64,000 nt of DNA from Bradyrhizobium sp. SRL28 (GTDB lineage Bacteria > Pseudomonadota > Alphaproteobacteria > Rhizobiales > Xanthobacteraceae). The notes beneath the pieces were generated by a model, which was given only the letters and a program-made list of their open reading frames with translations, ran no database searches and had not been told where the DNA came from. The translations under genes were made by a program, and so were the position numbers. Each line of letters opens with the position of its first letter. Position 1 is the stretch's first letter. Shown here in pieces: positions 53,993-63,004 of the stretch. The stretch spans positions 32,871 to 96,870 of the forward strand of contig NZ_JAHEAG010000027.1 in the NCBI RefSeq assembly GCF_018596315.1, read 5' to 3'.

Positions 53993-55111
53993 ACGGAAAC
54001 CCGCGCTCCCTTTATCGTCGTCGGCGCATTCGTCCTGGCGGCGATCGGTGCAGTCTTTGGATTCGTCTATTGGCTGCACAACACTGCCGGAACCGGCGCG
54101 CGGACGGTGCATCACGTCCAGTTCGAGGGGTCCGTCTCGGGACTACTTGTAGGCGCAGCGGTGCTGTTTAATGGAATCCGCGTTGGAGAGGTCACCAATC
54201 TAGGTTTGGTCGCGGACAGCCCGCGGCAGGTAGATGCGACCATCGCCGTCGCATCAGGTACTCCGGTGCACTCCGACACAAAGGTTGGCCTGGACTTCCA
54301 GGGTCTCACCGGCGTTCCCGTGATCACGTTGGAGGGTGGCAAGGAGGTCGGTGCGTCAACGGATATGAAAGTGCTCGTCGCCGATCCGGCGGCCGGTCAA
54401 AGCATGACGCAGGCTGCCCGCAACGCACTCGGGCGGGTCGATTCAGTGCTGGCTGAAAACGCGGAACCGCTCAAAAGTACGATCGCCAATCTGAAGATTT
54501 TTACGGAAGGGCTCGCCAAGAATACCGGCGGCCTCGACTCCATCGTGGCCGGCCTTGTCAAGATGACGGGAGGCAGCGAGCCAGCGATCCCAAAGACCCT
54601 CTACGACCTCAGCCTTCCCTCTGAATTTGCTTCGCCAAGGACGCCGCTCAACGAGCAACTGGTGATGCCGACACCGACGGCGATCCTGCTGCTGGACACG
54701 CAGCGATTCCTGATTGCGCCGAACAGGGACCTACCGGGGTTCTCGAACGCGCAGTGGGCCGACAGCATTCCGAAGATGCTGCAAGCCAAGCTCATTCAGA
54801 GCTTCGAAAACTACGATGTCGCCCATGCGCCACTCCGCTCGACCGACAATCCGGGAGCAAATCCTCAGCTACTGGTCGACGTCAGAAGCTTTCAGATCAA
54901 TACGGATCCAGAACCAACCGCAGAGATCGGATTTTCAGCGCGGGTTCTGAACAAGGAGGGGCAAGTCGTGGCTTCGCATCTTTTTCAACAACGCAGGAAG
55001 CTCGACAAACCTGACCCCGCCTCAGCCGTCGCCGCCTTCAATGACGCCTTCGCAAGCATCGCGACAGAACTGATCACATGGACAGCCAATGCGATGCCCC
55101 CTCCTGGGTGA
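53993..55111 (+). CDS. MlaD-like MCE protein fused to ABC auxiliary (PqiC-type) domain
   Basis: About 373 codons. An N-terminal helix (APFIVVGAFVLAAIGAVFGFVYWL) anchors an MCE lipid-binding domain (VHHVQFEGSVSGLLVGAAVLFNGIRVGEV). The C-terminal 170 residues (TLYDLSLPSEF, TAILLLDTQRFLIAP, LLVDVRSFQI) match the DUF330/ABC auxiliary lipoprotein domain, a fusion seen in other alphaproteobacteria. The only in-frame codon between the upstream TGA and the helix is ACG at 53993, where ATG is expected. GTG at 54107 would remove the membrane anchor. So either ACG is used, or the start is mutated. Confidence 0.7.
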   Translation, partial: TETRAPFIVVGAFVLAAIGAVFGFVYWLHNTAGTGARTVHHVQFEGSVSGLLVGAAVLFNGIRVGEVTNLGLVADSPRQVDATIAVASGTPVHSDTKVGLDFQGLTGVPVITLEGGKEVGASTDMKVLVADPAAGQSMTQAARNALGRVDSVLAENAEPLKSTIANLKIFTEGLAKNTGGLDSIVAGLVKMTGGSEPAIPKTLYDLSLPSEFASPRTPLNEQLVMPTPTAILLLDTQRFLIAPNRDLPGFSNAQWADSIPKMLQAKLIQSFENYDVAHAPLRSTDNPGANPQLLVDVRSFQINTDPEPTAEIGFSARVLNKEGQVVASHLFQQRRKLDKPDPASAVAAFNDAFASIATELITWTANAMPPPG

Positions 55112-55138
55112 CCGCAGCAAACGGAATTTGGAAAATTG

Positions 55139-57500
55139 ATGCCAGATACATTATCGCCCGACCTGCTCCGGAAAATGCACGCCTATTGGTCCGCGGCGAA
55201 TTATCTCTCAGTCGGTCAAATCTACCTGCAAGAAAATCCACTGTTGGAAACCGCCCTCAAGCCCGAACATATCAAGCCTCGGCTGCTCGGGCACTGGGGA
55301 ACGACTACAGGACTGAACTTCCTTTACGTGCACCTTAATCGCCTGATCAAAGACAATGATCTCAACATGATCTACGTCATCGGTCCGGGCCACGGCGGTC
55401 CTGGCATCGTCGCGCACAGCTATCTCGAAGGTTCGTACACGGAGCGGTACCCTGCGATCGAGCGCAGCCGGAACGGATTGCAACGGCTATTCCGGCAGTT
55501 TTCCTGGCCCTACGGGATCCCCAGCCACGTCTCGCCGGAAACGCCCGGTTCGATCCATGAAGGTGGTGAACTCGGCTATTCGTTGGCTCACGCCTATGGC
55601 GCTGCTTTCGACAATCCCGATCTGATCGTCAGCTGCATTATTGGCGATGGCGAAGCGGAAACTGGCGCTCTCGCCACCAGTTGGCACTCCAACAAATTCC
55701 TCAATCCGGCCCGCGATGGCGCGGTGCTTCCGATCCTTCATCTGAACGGGTTCAAGATCGCCAACCCGACCGTGCTGGCCCGCATTAGCCGGCAAGAACT
55801 GACCGAACTATTACGTGGCTACGGCTACGACCCGCATTTTGTCGAGGACGACGATCCCAACTTCGTGCACCAAAGTCTTGCGGGGACGCTCGACCGAGTT
55901 TTGTTTCAGATTCGAGCTATCCAGGGCGCGGCCCGCGCTCCCATCTGGGACAAACGCCTGGAGCGCCCACGCTGGCCAATGATCGTGTTTCGCACGCCCA
56001 AGGGCTGGACCGGTCCGAAATTCGTCGACGACAAGCCGGTCGAGGGTACGTGGCGGGCACATCAGGTTCCGATTGCGGATTTCAAAAGCCCGACCATCTG
56101 AAACAGCTCGAAGCCTGGCTGCGGAGCTACCGGCCGGAGGAATTGTTCGACGAGCGCGGGAAATTCCGCGAGGAGTTGGCAGCGCTCGCGCCGACGGGTC
56201 ACCGCCGCATGGGTTCTAATCCGCACGCCAACGGCGGAGAATTGCTTCAACCGTTATCGATGCCCCACTTCCGCGATTACGCCGTGGCGGTGCCGACGCC
56301 CGGCAGCGTCAGAGCGGAGGCCACGCGGTTACTCGGAGCATTCCTGCGTGACGTGATGAAGCTCAATTTGAGCAAACAGAATTTCAGGCTCTTTGGCCCG
56401 GACGAGACGGCGTCCAACCGGCTGGAAGCCGTCTACGAAGTCTCAGGCAAGGCGTGGATGGCCGAGGTCGAGGCGATCGAGACCGATCTCAGCCCAGACG
56501 GCCGCGTGATGGAAATGCTCAGCGAGCACATGTGCGAGGGTTGGCTCGAAGGATATCTGCTCACCGGACGCCACGGCCTGTTCTCATGTTACGAAGCGTT
56601 CATCCACATCATCGATTCCATGTTCAATCAGCACGCCAAGTGGCTCAAGGTCAGCAAGCAAATACCCTGGCGTAAGCCAATTGCCTCGCTGAATTACCTG
56701 TTGACCTCACATGTCTGGCGGCAGGATCACAATGGCTTTTCCCATCAGGATCCCGGCTTCATGGATCATGTCGCCAACAAGAAGGCCGATGTTGTCCGCA
56801 TCTATTTGCCACCGGACGCAAACTGCCTGCTATCGGTGGCAGACCATTGTCTGCGCAGCCGCAACTACATCAATCTGATCATCGCCGGAAAGCAGCCGGA
56901 GTGGCAGTGGCTCGATATTGACGCGGCGACGCGCCATTGCACGGTCGGCGCAGGCATCTGGCATTGGGCCAGCAATGATGCCGGCGACCCGGACGTCGTG
57001 ATGGCATGTGCGGGAGACGTGCCGACGCTGGAGACGATGGCGGCTGTAACCCTTTTGCGCGAGTATGTTCCGGACATCCGAATCCGGGTCGTCAACGTGG
57101 TCGATTTGATGGTGTTGCAACCGCAATCAGAACATCCGCACGGACTCGAGGATCACGATTTCGACGAGTTGTTCACCACCGACAAGCCCGTGATCTTCGC
57201 CTTTCACGGGTATCCCGCCCTGATTCACAAGCTGACCTACCGGCGGCATAATCACGACAATATTCATGTGAGGGGCTTTCGGGATGAAGGCACCACCACG
57301 ACGCCGTTCGACATGGTCGTGCTGATAACCTTGACCGTTATCAGCTCGCACTCGACGCCATCCGGCGCATCCCCAGGCTCGGTGACCAGGTTAAGAAGGC
57401 GACGGAGCGGTACTGGACCTCGATGGAACGTCACAAGCTCTACATCAGCGAGAACGGCGACGACCTGCCGGAGGTTCGCGACTGGCGCTGGCGCGCGTGA
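55139..57500 (+). pseudogene. xfp: Phosphoketolase (Xfp), two frameshifts
   Basis: Encodes the thiamine-diphosphate enzyme that splits xylulose-5-P or fructose-6-P into acetyl-P and a triose or tetrose phosphate. The frame from 55139 matches to VPIADFKSP (about 56090). It shifts by one, runs from DHLKQLEAWLRSYRPEELFD to TTTPFDMVVL (about 57313), and shifts again to NLDRYQLALDAIRRIPRLGDQV, ending DWRWRA at 57500. The whole gives about 787 residues, normal size. Motifs such as GPGHGGPG, YGIPSHVSPETPGSIHEGGELGY and IIGDGEAETG are intact. The Mla operon lies 27 bases upstream and ackA 22 bases downstream. Confidence 0.8.
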
Positions 57501-57522
57501 GACGCTTGACGTTGGAGATGCC

Positions 57523-58672
57523 ATGAGCAGCACACCATCGGAATTTATCGCCCTCGCCCTCAATAGCGGCTCCTCCTCGCTCAAATTCGGCCTATACCGC
57601 GTTAGCGCCTCGCGGACGGACACGCTGTTCACGGGCGTTGCGGAATCGATCGGCGAGCCAAGCAGCCAATTTCAGGTGCGGGACTCGCAAGGAAATGTGC
57701 TGGTGCACGACAGAGCAACCATCCTCAGCCAACGGGATGCGGTGATCCGCATCGGGAACTTCTTCGAAGAGGAAAAAACGCCCGCGCCGGCAGCGATAGG
57801 GCACCGTGTCGTGCATGGCGGCCCGAAGCTCCGGCAGCATTGCCTGATTGACGAAATGGTATCGCAGCAACTGGAATGCGCGGCCGCATTTGCGCCGCTG
57901 CACACCCCCGCTGCCGTATCGGTTATCCGCTTTGCGCAAGAACATTTTCCGGGACTTCCGCAGGTGGCATGTTTCGACACCACCTTTCATGCTGGAATGC
58001 CCGATGTCGCCCGTGTGCTTGCAGTTCCCCAGGAATTGCAATCGCTGGGTATCCAACGCTACGGCTTTCACGGCCTTTCCTGCGAATCAATCGTGCATCA
58101 ACTTGGAGACAACGTCCCGGGCCGCCTGGTCATTGCTCATCTCGGCAATGGTGCCAGCGTCACTGCCGTCAAGGACGGAAAGTCCATCGATACCAGCATG
58201 GGATTAACCCCAAGTGGAGGGGTAATCATGGGCACCCGGAGTGGCGATCTCGACCCGGGCATTCTGGTCTACCTGATGCGCGAACTGACGTTCGACGCGG
58301 CCAAGCTGGAACACATGATCGATCATCGATCCGGGCTGATGGGCATCTCCGCAACCAGCAGCAACAATGCGGCGCCTCCATGAAGCCTCACCCGAAAATC
58401 ACAACGCACGATTGGCGATCGACATGTTTTGCTATTCTGTGCGCAAGCAGATCGCTGCAATGATCGCCGTTCTCGACGGCATCGATCTCATCGTCTTTAC
58501 CGGAGGGATTGGAGAAAATGACGGTGCGGTCCGAGGATCGATCTGCGCAGGCTTGTCCTGGGCCGGAGTCAGCCTTGGTCCGGCCCCATCGAAAGTCCTA
58601 GTGAGGGTTCTCCCCTCGCAGGAAGATGAGCAGATTGCCCGTCATACGTGGACGATATCGCTCGCTTCCTAG
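57523..58672 (+). pseudogene. ackA: Acetate kinase, frameshifted near residue 285
   Basis: Converts acetyl-P and ADP to acetate and ATP, using the product of phosphoketolase. ATG 57523 follows TTGGAGATGCC. The frame reads ALNSGSSSLKFGLYRV, GHRVVHGGPKL, HGLSCE, AHLGNGASVTAVKDGKSIDTSMG and DHRSGLMGISATSSN, then shifts (about 58365) to MRRLHEASPE and LIVFTGGIGENDGAVRG, ending at 58672. One extra base changes the frame; without it the protein would be about 382 residues, normal. The ORF of the middle part of xfp is in frame with this start. Confidence 0.8.
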
Positions 58673-59064
58673 CGGCTTTCGAGTGTCAGTGTAACATCGC
58701 GCAAACCGCGATCCTGTGGATCGGCCTTGATCTCGAATCCCAGCTCCCGGCACATTTTCAGCATCACGGCATTCTCCTGGAGAATTTGTCCGGATATCCG
58801 TTTCAGGCCTTCCGATTTGGCGTACTCGATGATCAGTTGCATCAAGGACCAGCCCAGGCCCCTGCCCTTGAGGTCCGATCGCAGCAGAATCGCGTACTCG
58901 CCGGTCTCATGGGTTGCGTCGGCATGCAGTCGCACGACGCCAAGCGGCTCTTTGGTGGCTTCATCGATGGCGATAAATGCCATCGCGCGCGCATAGTCCT
59001 TGATGTTCTTATGGTTGCCGAACGCCAGGCATCCTGGAAAGATCTTCATGGCAAGCCGTCGCAC
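58669..59064 (-). CDS. GNAT acetyltransferase domain, probably a fragment
   Basis: 131 residues: a GNAT core with AMAFIAIDEATKEPLGVVRLHAD, GEYAILLRSDLKGRGLGWSLMQLIIEYAKSEG (acetyl-CoA loop RGLGWSL in Q/R-x-x-G-x-G/A form) and MLKMCRELGFEI. It resembles the C-terminal domain of acyl-CoA synthetase/GNAT proteins, where hundreds of residues precede it. The N-terminal 25 residues here look foreign, so it is probably a piece that kept a start codon. The last four bases overlap the end of the convergent ackA. Confidence 0.55.
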   Translation of the reverse strand: MRRLAMKIFPGCLAFGNHKNIKDYARAMAFIAIDEATKEPLGVVRLHADATHETGEYAILLRSDLKGRGLGWSLMQLIIEYAKSEGLKRISGQILQENAVMLKMCRELGFEIKADPQDRGLRDVTLTLESR

Positions 59065-59530
59065 TGTGTCGCCAGAACAGGCGTCGGCCGGTTAATTCAT
59101 GTGACAAGGCTCGATCCCGGCAGCACTCCACCAAATGACGGCGAACGCGTCGCCGGATGGTCCGGGTCTTGACCTTGACCCAGCGATCAAACCGGCAGCC
59201 TCGATAGGCGCTGTGAAGCCATTTCTTTGCCGGCCGGAACCTTTAGGCCGCGGTTCGGAAGGCGGGGTTAAACGCATTTTTAAGCATGACAGCTAGATAA
59301 TTGCAGCGTGCCAAAATACGAGCACTTCGTGTTGTTAGAGGCAAACCACCTGCTCGGGCCAAACGGCGCTTCCGAATGGGTGTGGCAGGCTGCCGCTTCG
59401 CGCATATGAAGAGAAACCTTGGCGGGCGGGCAGCCATTGTCGCCGTCCTCGAAGAATGGCCGGTGATCTGCTCGGTGGCGGTCGCGGCCGGCTCGATGAT
59501 CATGATTGGGATTACAATCTACAACGATTG
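59065..59530. other. Stretch between GNAT fragment and LigD remnant
   Basis: About 465 bases. A plus-strand frame from an ATG at 59406 (MKRNLGGRAAIVAVLEEWP, then ICSVAVAAGSMIMIGITIY) contains a membrane helix but runs antisense into the ligase remnant and is not convincing. Nothing else recognised. Confidence 0.3.
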
Positions 59531-60035
59531 GCGCTTGGAGATAATGCCTTCCCAGTTCAGCTTGGCGGCATGTTCGAACATCACCTGACCGTCTCCGGTG
59601 AGGTGTTCGGAATAGAGAACCGGTAGTTCGACATCGTTCTCGCCGAGAAGGTCCAGCAACGCCTGCTTGCGTTCGATTTGTGGGAGGCCGCGGAGATCGC
59701 CATTTCGCCAGAGGAGATCGAAGGCGTAATAGACCAGTCTGCCTTGCCTGCCGGCGGCAAGCTCTGCCTGGAGTTCGGAAAAGTTGGTGCGTCCTTCATG
59801 GACGACCACCACCTCGCCGTCGATGATGGCTTCGCCTGAAAATGGCGAGGGCGCCGGCAATCGCGGTAAAGCGGTTCGTCCAATCCAGCCCATTGCGGGT
59901 GAACGCCTTCTTCCGTCCGCGGTTGAGATGGACCTGGACGCGATAACCGTCGTACTTGATCTCATGCAGCCATTGGTCGCCCTTGGGCGCCTTGGACTTC
60001 AATGTTGCAAGCTGGGGTTTAATGAACCCTGGCAT
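59531..60035 (-). pseudogene. 5' part of an LigD-type ATP-dependent DNA ligase
   Basis: Starts MPGFIKPQLATLKSKAPKG and reaches the catalytic lysine motif HEIKYDGYRVQVHLNRG. After GLDWTNRFTAIAGALA the frame shifts (about 59855) to FSGEAIIDGEVVVVHEGRTNFSELQ (motif III) and YYAFDLLWRNGDL. It ends at EGIISKR (motif IV, about 59531), where similarity stops. The later OB-fold part is missing here; a similar part occurs on the same strand at 2.9-3.3 kb. Non-functional. Confidence 0.7.
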
Positions 60036-60376
60036 GGCTGAAATACGCTTGGGCAATAACGCAACTCGCAAAAAGCCCGCCGCACCTTGGGGGCAACAGC
60101 GACCATTTTACTTACTTCCTACTGATTCCGAACAATCAGGGGACGTGATCGCGGCTGCTACCACTACTGCTATGGCTCGTGCGAGAGCAGTCGCGGTTTG
60201 AGACCCGCCTTGCCCCTATCAACCAACATCGTCAGCTTGGCGCGACACGTGCCGAACATCCGACATCGAGGTTGCACGTCGTTGCCCACACCCACAATTC
60301 GCCGTGGTTCCGGCCACGGTCGACCACCAGCCATTGGGTGATTTGCGCCCAAGGGCTGGACACGCTTTGATGAGTG
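60036..60376. other. Intergenic stretch
   Basis: About 340 bases upstream of the ligase remnant and of a small plus-strand gene. No gene or repeat recognised. Confidence 0.35.
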
Positions 60377-60700
60377 ATGGGCACCAAGTCTCGCGAAAGG
60401 ATTCACGGCGGATCGGTCCGGGCGGCGGCAGAGCGGGCGACGGCAGCACGCAAGGAAGCCGATTGGCTCGCTTGCGAGGCGTGGAACAAGCGCATGCTGG
60501 GCTTTCAGGGTCCGGCGCAGCCATCCCCCGCCTTGGGCGACGCAATCAACGCCGGGTTTGGCTATATCGAAGTGAAATGCCTTGGCTGCAACACGCACCA
60601 GACCGTTGCGCTCGACATCGTGCGGCGACCGAAGACAACGCCGATCCATGCACTGGAACGCTACATGCGCTGCAAGGATTGCTCGCAGGTTCGGTTCTGA
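60377..60700 (+). CDS. Small CxxC zinc-ribbon hypothetical protein
   Basis: 107 residues. A charged N-terminal helix (GSVRAAAERATAARKEADWLACEAWNKRML) is followed by VKCLGCNTHQTVALDIVRRPKTTPIHALERYMRCKDCSQ, with two CxxC pairs (CLGC and CKDC) 33 residues apart. Intact homologues that I recall run on about 30 residues after CSQVRG; here a stop follows VRF, so it may be shortened. Probable zinc binding, function unknown. Confidence 0.55.
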   Translation: MGTKSRERIHGGSVRAAAERATAARKEADWLACEAWNKRMLGFQGPAQPSPALGDAINAGFGYIEVKCLGCNTHQTVALDIVRRPKTTPIHALERYMRCKDCSQVRF

Positions 60701-60722
60701 ATGACGATCGGGCCGGTCCAGC

Positions 60723-60926
60723 TTAGTGCATCGACTTCAGCACCCGATGATCAGGCAGCCGCTCAACGAGTTCTGCGCTCATTAGCCAAAGTCTTTGTTC
60801 CAACTGCTCGTTCACGAGCATCAGAGCTTTGATAGCGCCACGCAGATCACCGTTACAGGCGGCGACGATCTCGTCCACATCCTGCTCGTACTGGTCGAGC
60901 AAACTGTTGCTATACGCGCGTGACAT
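60723..60926 (-). CDS. Small conserved hypothetical protein
   Basis: Sixty-seven residues: MSRAYSNSLLDQYEQDVDEIV with AACNGDLRGAIKALMLVNEQLE. The D-V-D-x-I-V-A-A-C-x-G-D-x-R-G-A-I-K-A-L-M-L-V-N-E-x-L pattern is well conserved in small rhizobial proteins; mostly helical. The start at 60926 is preferred to GTG 60953. Unknown function. Confidence 0.55.
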   Translation of the reverse strand: MSRAYSNSLLDQYEQDVDEIVAACNGDLRGAIKALMLVNEQLEQRLWLMSAELVERLPDHRVLKSMH

Positions 60927-61135
60927 GCGAGCGACATCCAAGCAAAAAACCACGCTCGGTTGTGAGGTCGCCGACAGTATTCCCCGCTATTCACAGGACA
61001 CAAGCCGATGGCCAAATGCTATTGTCGGAGCGCCGAGCCCTGCGGTGAAGCGGCGAACAAGGGGCTTGGTGTTGTATTCTCGCAACGCGATACTTCGCTC
61101 CGAAGCGATAACGTTCATTGTCTCGGGGGTGGCAT

Positions 61136-61333
61136 ATGTTCGACGTTTATTTAAGCGGAAAGCGCGATTTGCTCGTCGTTAGTAGGGGACTTCCCATACC
61201 CGTTGGCACGTTCGGGCGATGGCGCAAGTCCAAAAGGAAGGTTGTCAAAGTCAGTGACGAGATTAAGTCAGCGGTTCAGAGGCAAGGCTATTACGTGCGA
61301 AAGCTGCGGGACTTGCCGATTAAGACGGATTAA
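61136..61333 (+). CDS. Small hypothetical protein
   Basis: Sixty-five residues: MFDVYLSGKRDLLVVSRGLPIPVG and a basic tail SDEIKSAVQRQGYYVRKLRD. It appears intact with GGGGGTGG before the ATG. Predicted alpha-beta fold with exposed basic residues. A family of this pattern occurs in Bradyrhizobium without known role. Confidence 0.5.
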   Translation: MFDVYLSGKRDLLVVSRGLPIPVGTFGRWRKSKRKVVKVSDEIKSAVQRQGYYVRKLRDLPIKTD

Positions 61334-61366
61334 CACTGGAGAGATTGGCGATACCGGCTGCCGAAA

Positions 61367-61886
61367 ATGTGCGAACTCGAAATGACGATGATGCGCTGGG
61401 GCATGCCGCCGCCACCACGAGCCGGTGGATACCCGGTCACTAACATCCGCAACCCGTCGTCGCCGCACTGGCGCGGCTGGCTCAAGCCGGAGAACCGCCG
61501 CTTGGTCCCGTTCAACAGCTTTGCGGAATATGCGCCGGAGCCGAACCCCGAGACGAGGAAGAAGGACGTCGTCTGGTTCGCGATCAATGATGATCGGCCG
61601 CTAACCTGCTTCGCCGGCATCTGGACCGAGTTCAAGGGTGACCGTAGGACGAAATCGAAGCCGGTCCCCGGCCCTCACCTCGTCTACGGCTTTCTCACCA
61701 CGTCTCCCAACGCCGTCGTCGAGCCGATCCACCCGAAAGCCATGCCCGTTATTTTGCTCACTGACGAAGAACGCGACATCTGGATGCGCGCGCCGTGGGA
61801 TGAAGCCAAGGCGCTACAGCGGCCGTTGCCCGACGATCAGGATCGTCGCGCGCGGTGTCGACAAGGAAGACAAGGCCGCCGCATGA
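61367..61886 (+). pseudogene. SRAP (YedK/HMCES-like) protein, N-terminal deletion and frameshift
   Basis: The middle part (MMRWGMPPPPRAGGYPVTNIRN, RRLVPFNSFAEYAPEPN, PHLVYGFLTTSPNAVVEPIHPKAMPVIL) is a clear SOS-response-associated peptidase domain. This protein crosslinks to abasic sites in single-stranded DNA. The first 60-70 residues are missing: MCELE joins straight to TMMRWG, although the Met-Cys that would hold the catalytic Cys2 is present, maybe by chance. Near 61815 the frame shifts to IRIVARGVDKEDKAA. The stop overlaps the next start (ATGA at 61883). Inactive if the deletion is real. Confidence 0.65.
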
Positions 61887-62143
61887 AGTACGCGACCACC
61901 CGAACGTACGCCGAACCGGAAAAGGCTGCGCGCCGGATCCTCGAGATTGCCAACGGCGTTGAGCCAATTCAAGGACGCATCCACATCGAGAAAATCAACG
62001 AGCCGTTTCTCTTCCGCGATCGCGGCAGCCCGGCCGAGTACGGCGCGGGCCTCAAACTCGCGATCGAGCGCGGCTGGCTCAAGATGCATGAGTCAGGAAA
62101 TTTCGTCACCTTCACGCCCGCGGGCGCGGAGTTGTTCGCTTAG
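61883..62143 (+). CDS. Small hypothetical protein (possible winged-helix type)
   Basis: Eighty-six residues: MKYATTRTYAEPEKAARRILEIAN, INEPFLFRDRGSPAEYGAGLKLAIERGWLKMHESGNFVTFTPAGAELFA. The GLKLAIERGWLKMHESGxFVTFTxAGAELFA end resembles a winged-helix wing. It overlaps the SRAP remnant (ATGA). A shortened copy of its C-terminus lies at 63.0-63.1 kb. Unknown function. Confidence 0.6.
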   Translation: MKYATTRTYAEPEKAARRILEIANGVEPIQGRIHIEKINEPFLFRDRGSPAEYGAGLKLAIERGWLKMHESGNFVTFTPAGAELFA

Positions 62144-62332
62144 ACCAAACGCCTCGCTGTGCCACCGTGTGGCCTGCAGCCTCCCAAATAGGAACCGAGC
62201 AACCACCCGCTTGTTCAAGAAAATCAACCCCAAGGCTCGGTCCGTAGGCGTCGGTGGCGCGATGTATTCTCCGAGGATGCGCCTGGCATCCTCCATAGCT
62301 CGCAATACCGTGTCGTGATCCGTGTTGTTCAT
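62093..62332 (-). CDS. Small hypothetical protein, C-terminus possibly shifted
   Basis: Seventy-nine codons: MNNTDHDTVLRAMEDARRILGEYIAPP... The N-terminal MNNxDxDTVLxxxEDARRILGEY block is widely seen in small Bradyrhizobium proteins. The later part (LFGRLQATRWHSEAFGLSEQ) does not look like them and may come from a frame change. It overlaps the end of the opposite gene by about 50 bases. Confidence 0.4.
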   Translation of the reverse strand: MNNTDHDTVLRAMEDARRILGEYIAPPTPTDRALGLIFLNKRVVARFLFGRLQATRWHSEAFGLSEQLRARGREGDEIS

Positions 62333-62461
62333 GGTACGCGCCTCACGGAGCGTGGATTCAACGCGAGGCGTTGAAAGTTCGTTCCTATGCCGAGGCTGGG
62401 GCCGGCATTCAAACGCGCCAGTTGGGTGACAGGCGCCAGCATCAACTGGCCTGCGACGACG

Positions 62462-62685
62462 ATGATGGACGAAAACATTGCCCGCTTGCGCACCCATCGC
62501 AATAATATCGCCCGCTACCGACGCTTGCTCCAAACCAAGCTGACGGATCTTGAGCGCCAATTTATTGAAAGGCGTCTTCCGAGGTGCAATCGGATTACAA
62601 GCGTTTGGCGGCAGGCACCTTCCCCGTAACATTCAAAATTGCGAAGGCTCCTGAAAAGCAGCCAACAGCTTACGAGGCTGTCTAA
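62462..62685 (+). pseudogene. Small helical hypothetical protein, frameshifted
   Basis: ATGs at 62462 and 62465 open MDENIARLRTHRNNIARYRRLL with QTKLTDLERQFIERRL, a common small helical family. After ERRL the frame shifts near 62577 to SEVQSDYKRLAAGTFPVTFKI and AKAPEKQPTAYEAV, ending at 62685. The locus length (224 bp) is not a multiple of three. Role unknown. Confidence 0.55.
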
Positions 62686-62842
62686 GGCTCGCCCGGAACG
62701 GACTTGTAACCGTTCGCGTTGATGCGGGGCGCGACGACGCCCCCTGCATGGCGCATTGGAATTGCGGCCCCACTGTTCTGCTCCCAGGCTGGGGCCGTTC
62801 AGTTGCTTGGGACGCGGCGCTAAGCTGATGCATGGCTTTCCT

Positions 62843-62856
62843 TTGATTTAGGTCAA
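62843..62856 (+). promoter_or_regulatory. FixK/FNR-like box (weaker)
   Basis: TTGATTTAGGTCAA, an FNR-like palindrome TTGAT-N4-GTCAA, lies 35 bases ahead of the 37-residue gene at 62891. The right half differs from the consensus, so this is tentative. Confidence 0.35.
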
Positions 62857-62890
62857 GAATTGCCTCTGTCCCTCAGCTAGCCGTCAGGTC

Positions 62891-63004
62891 ATGACCGACG
62901 AAAAACCGCTCCCGACACGCACTGACCAGGCCCGGCGTGTCGCTGAGGAATACGCCAGCGACCAGCGAGAGATCATCAAGAAGCTCGGCAAGCTGCTCAA
63001 TTGA
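62891..63004 (+). CDS. 37-residue peptide
   Basis: ATG 62891 opens MTDEKPLPTRTDQARRVAEEYASDQREII with KKLGKLLN and a stop. Short, charged and helical, of a pattern I recognise in other rhizobial genomes (P-L-P-T-R-x-x-x-A-R-R-x-x-x-E-Y-A-x-D-Q-R-E-I). A possible FixK-like box is upstream. No known function; the ribosome site is weak (GTCAGGTC). Confidence 0.45.
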   Translation: MTDEKPLPTRTDQARRVAEEYASDQREIIKKLGKLLN

